From positions 38,033 to 102,032 of the forward strand of contig NZ_JAHZST010000019.1 in NCBI RefSeq assembly GCF_019457885.1: DNA of 64,000 nucleotides. The letters run 5' to 3'. Below the pieces are notes generated by a model. It saw only the letters and a program-made list of their open reading frames with translations. It ran no database searches and was not told the DNA's origin. Position 1 is the stretch's first letter, and every line of letters begins with the position of its first letter. Shown piece by piece: positions 62,167-64,000 of this stretch. The stretch comes from Shewanella nanhaiensis. Its GTDB lineage: Bacteria > Pseudomonadota > Gammaproteobacteria > Enterobacterales > Shewanellaceae. The position numbers and the translations under genes were made by a program.

Positions 62167-62394
62167 GTACTTTTTATCAAAAAACCGCTTAACTGCAGCA
62201 TTTTCAATCAAGAAGTTCAGTTGTGATATAAAAACAGACGACTTGATTAAAAACTATCAGCACCAGCTTAAACTCATTAATAAAAAATGGGCTTTGATAC
62301 CACCGACAGCCCCATACTTAATGGAATAGTCACACCTCCATATTAGCGTTATTCAGTATCATACAAATCAGTAATGAGTTGTAATACTAATCGG
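62167..62394. other. Gene-free region
   Basis: Nothing recognisable apart from CTAATCGGTAT at 62384-62394, which resembles the terminal motif CCAATCGGTAT of the MITE-like element downstream. Confidence 0.4.
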
Positions 62395-62542
62395 TATGAA
62401 GCTAGGATAGGCCAACAAAATACAGCGACACGTTTATGGGCAAGAGAGGAAGTCGTCCAAGAGTTGTTCGGCAGCAACAGTTTGAATATGCCTATGTTTT
62501 CGGTGCTGTATTTCCGGCAAATGGTAACACTGAGGCACTTAT
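62395..62542 (+). pseudogene. IS630-family transposase fragment
   Basis: The plus-strand bases encode EARIGQQNTATRLWA in one frame and, after a missing base near 62445, continue as RGSRPRVVRQQQFEYAYVFG and AVFPANGNTEALI. This is the central part of IS630-type transposases, carrying the conserved FEYAYVFGAV region. Only about 50 codons remain, so the gene is dead. It is cut off on the right by the MITE-like element, and on the left by a similar end motif. Confidence 0.75.
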
Positions 62543-62543
62543 A

Positions 62544-62851
62544 CCAATCGGTATAAGAAAGTGATCTACTCAGAGTTTTTTTGGCAAGCTAATTCAAGGC
62601 GAATGAATGACAGAATGGTTATTCCCTTGTGAGTTAATTCAACGCAGAAGTAGGCAGCCAAAAACACTCCTTACAGGCGAGTTTTAGCGGTTCTGATTCT
62701 GCGTTAACGAGCTTAAACGTAGAACAACTATGTTCCTCACTCGTTGCAAACTACATGGATGTGGTGAATGTCATTAATGCAGGAGCAATTAATGACCTTG
62801 CCTCAGAAGCGCTAAACTCTCGCTGAGCGATCACATCTTTATACCGATTGG
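62544..62851. mobile_element. MITE-like element with imperfect terminal inverted repeats
   Basis: Ends CCAATCGGTATAA on the left and its inverse at the right (62839-62851); both continue with a related GTGATC segment on the inner side. TA dinucleotides at 62542-62543 and 62852-62853 are candidate target duplications as made by IS630/Tc1-type transposition. No complete ORF inside. The first 86 bases match the minus-strand copy at 14392-14479. Confidence 0.7.
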
Positions 62852-62853
62852 TA

Positions 62854-63040
62854 TCACTCTTTCGTTATTAGGCGCCTTCCAATGGCCCAGCTGCGAGCCA
62901 GCTCTCCGCGTTCAATAGGCACGAAGCTGCGCTTCGCCAACAACGCCTACTTCACCCTACTCCACATGGAAATGTGGCATGCTTCGCATGCGCTATCTAT
63001 TTCCCCATGTTCAAGTGGTCATTTTTCCAGGCTAAAAACG
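62854..63040. other. Gene-free remnant region
   Basis: Starts with a TTATTAGGCGCC stretch similar to the 3' flank of the 5S gene, then low-complexity hairpins such as GCATGCTTCGCATGC. No gene supported. Confidence 0.4.
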
Positions 63041-63069
63041 AAAAAAGCCCGTTGCTAATGCAACGGGCC
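63041..63069 (-). terminator. Second rRNA-type terminator (T2)
   Basis: On the minus strand, stem GCCCGTTGC / GCAACGGGC with a TTTTTT tail, directly after the 5S remnant. Confidence 0.8.
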
Positions 63070-63081
63070 TTATCGTTTATT

Positions 63082-63104
63082 AGGCGCTTGGAAATGACCT
63101 ACTC
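63082..63104 (-). pseudogene. 5S rRNA 3'-end remnant
   Basis: These 23 bases match the last bases of the intact 5S gene and its immediate 3' flank (AGGCGC, then TGGAAATGACCTACTC with one substitution). The match stops abruptly, and a different sequence follows. Confidence 0.65.
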
Positions 63105-63444
63105 GTACCACGTAGTGGACACATGGGGGCGGAGAAGTAGTGTTTTGAATGCGCAGCATTTAGCTACTTTGTAGCGAGAAGCGACGCAGCCGCTGAACTG
63201 GAGGCAAGGTACACGGATGTTCCGAATGTCAGAAACGCATGGATGCAGTTCCTGACCAAGCTCAGCGGCGTGGCGACCGCCATGGATGGTGGAAGTGTCG
63301 ATATTGAAGGAGCATTTATCGACCGACGTCGACTCTTTATAAACCAAAGTGGCATTGCACGTACGTGCTTAAGTGGATAAGCCACCTGACATCGTTTCAG
63401 GTCAGCTCGAGCTAATGGCTGTTATTTTAAAAAAGTCCAAACGT
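63105..63444. other. Repeat-like sequence between 5S copies
   Basis: About 340 bases without a supported gene; overlapping frames on both strands show no domain. It has local palindromes (CCACGTAGTGG-like at 63109 and CACGTACGTG at 63358). Confidence 0.4.
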
Positions 63445-63471
63445 AAAAAAGCCACCTTAATAAGGTGGCTT
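63445..63471 (-). terminator. First rRNA terminator (T1)
   Basis: On the minus strand, stem GCCACCTTA / TAAGGTGGC followed by TTTTTT, 17 bases after the 5S 3' end. Confidence 0.85.
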
Positions 63472-63487
63472 CTTCACTTAAATAGGC

Positions 63488-63604
63488 GCCTGGAAATGAC
63501 CTACTCTCACATGGGGAGACCCCACACTACCATCGGCGCGATTGCGTTTCACTTCTGAGTTCGAGATGGATTCAGGTGGGACCACAATGCTATTGTTTCC
63601 AGAC
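63488..63604 (-). rRNA. rrf: 5S ribosomal RNA
   Basis: About 117 bases on the minus strand. The conserved GGTCCCACCTGA, CCGATGGTAGTGTGGGG and GAACTCAGAAGTGAAACG segments are present. The ends GTCTGGAAA and TTTCCAGGC pair to form helix I. Confidence 0.97.
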
Positions 63605-63896
63605 TAATTCTTACTGGTTAATTATCCGTCTGACGGTATTGTTTCCTCACTCTAGTGCTCATGTACTGAAGTACACTCCGCGCTTCGCTCGTCACGGCTT
63701 TGTCAGCCAAACAATTACCTGCCTAATTAACCAAAATTATAAATTTGAAAAGCTTTCTAAATAACTAAGTCACACTAAATCAAGTACTTCATATTCTTTC
63801 AGTTAAGCAAAACCATGTTACTTGCATGACCTCCATGGACGGAGGAAATGCCGCGAAATGATTGGACTCATTCCAGGTAAAACCCATCTGGGTTGT
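63605..63896 (-). other. 23S-5S spacer
   Basis: About 290 bases with no gene. TGGTTAATT at 63612 and AATTAACCA at 63723 could pair into a processing stem together with ATTGTTT / AAACAAT, and CCTCC...GGAGG forms a hairpin near 63830. No tRNA lies here. Confidence 0.65.
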
Positions 63897-64000
63897 ATGG
63901 TTAAGCCTCACGAGTCATTAGTATCAGTTAGCTCAACGCCTCACAACGCTTACACACCTGACCTATCAACGTCCTAGTCTCGAACGGCTCTTTAGAGGGA
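63897..64000 (-). rRNA. rrl: 23S ribosomal RNA, 3' end (continues beyond window)
   Basis: On the minus strand the bases end ACTAATGACTCGTGAGGCTT and AACC, the conserved 3' end of 23S rRNA, with the preceding GGTGTGTAAGCG segment and GAGCTAAC. The gene continues beyond base 64000. Confidence 0.93.

Noticed and set aside
62374..62556. A 60-residue open frame
   Set aside because: It runs through the transposase remnant in the wrong frame after a missing base; the family signal lies in another frame.
63164..63385. Open frames in the sequence between the 5S copies
   Set aside because: No family features, frames open on both strands, and the region looks like remnant or repeat DNA.

Overview
The window reads as chromosome of a marine gammaproteobacterium, most likely Shewanella or a close relative. 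This rests on gene order and protein similarity recalled from memory; no database was searched. The backbone matches well-known gammaproteobacterial neighbourhoods: kdsA/sirB1/sirB2/prmC/prfA/hemA, lolB-ispE-prs, ychF-pth, a Met-Leu-Gln tRNA array next to ubiF-miaB-ybeZ-ybeY-corC-lnt, and leuS-lptE-holA-nadD-rsfS-rlmH-mrdA-mrdB-mltB-rlpA-dacA-ybeD-lipB-lipA. An rRNA operon tail (23S, 5S) enters at the right edge.

Layout. 1-9.1 kb: a galactose and sulfate-ester locus with two sulfatases, galK and galE (Leloir pathway), and an oxidative branch made of an SDR dehydrogenase, an SMP-30 lactonase and a DgoK-type kinase, facing a FadR-type GntR regulator. 9.1-14.2 kb: hdfR and maoP divergent, then a QEGLA/DUF1704 protein with a HExxxH motif, a PAP2 phosphatase and an EamA exporter. 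14.2-19.8 kb: an AbgT transporter, kdsA, a DUF819 membrane protein, sirB1 and sirB2. 19.9-25.1 kb: an accessory block (LysR/GNAT pair, a large secreted protein, and an AT-rich stretch with two small genes separated by an integron attC-like site) that splits the usual prmC-sirB2 linkage. 25.3-31.4 kb: prmC-prfA-hemA facing lolB-ispE-prs. 31.4-34.2 kb: two small secreted paralogues and a tRNA array of ten intact genes, one tRNA-Leu with a disrupted D-arm, and three tRNA-Leu fragments. 34.4-46.6 kb: ychF, pth, ubiF, a small exported protein, miaB through lnt, a chemoreceptor and ybeL. 46.7-61.8 kb: the leuS-to-lipA run (tRNA charging, LPS assembly, replication, NAD synthesis, ribosome maturation, cell elongation, lipoylation) facing holD-rimI. 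61.9-64 kb: tRNA-Trp, a decayed intergenic region with an IS630-type transposase fragment, a MITE-like element and a 5S remnant, then 5S and the 3' end of 23S.

How genes work together. Sulfatases could release galactose from sulfated algal galactans, which galK/galE or the oxidative branch would then use. prmC modifies the release factor made by its neighbour prfA. lolB and lnt support lipoprotein maturation and outer-membrane insertion, and lptE depends on that pathway. mrdA, mrdB, mltB, rlpA and dacA form a peptidoglycan set. lipB and lipA act in sequence. The least ordinary items are the attC-like site with its cassette-like genes, the broken and fragmentary tRNA-Leu copies, the nested IS630/MITE debris downstream of the rRNA operon, and the MATCAP-like metallopeptidase coupled to maoP.
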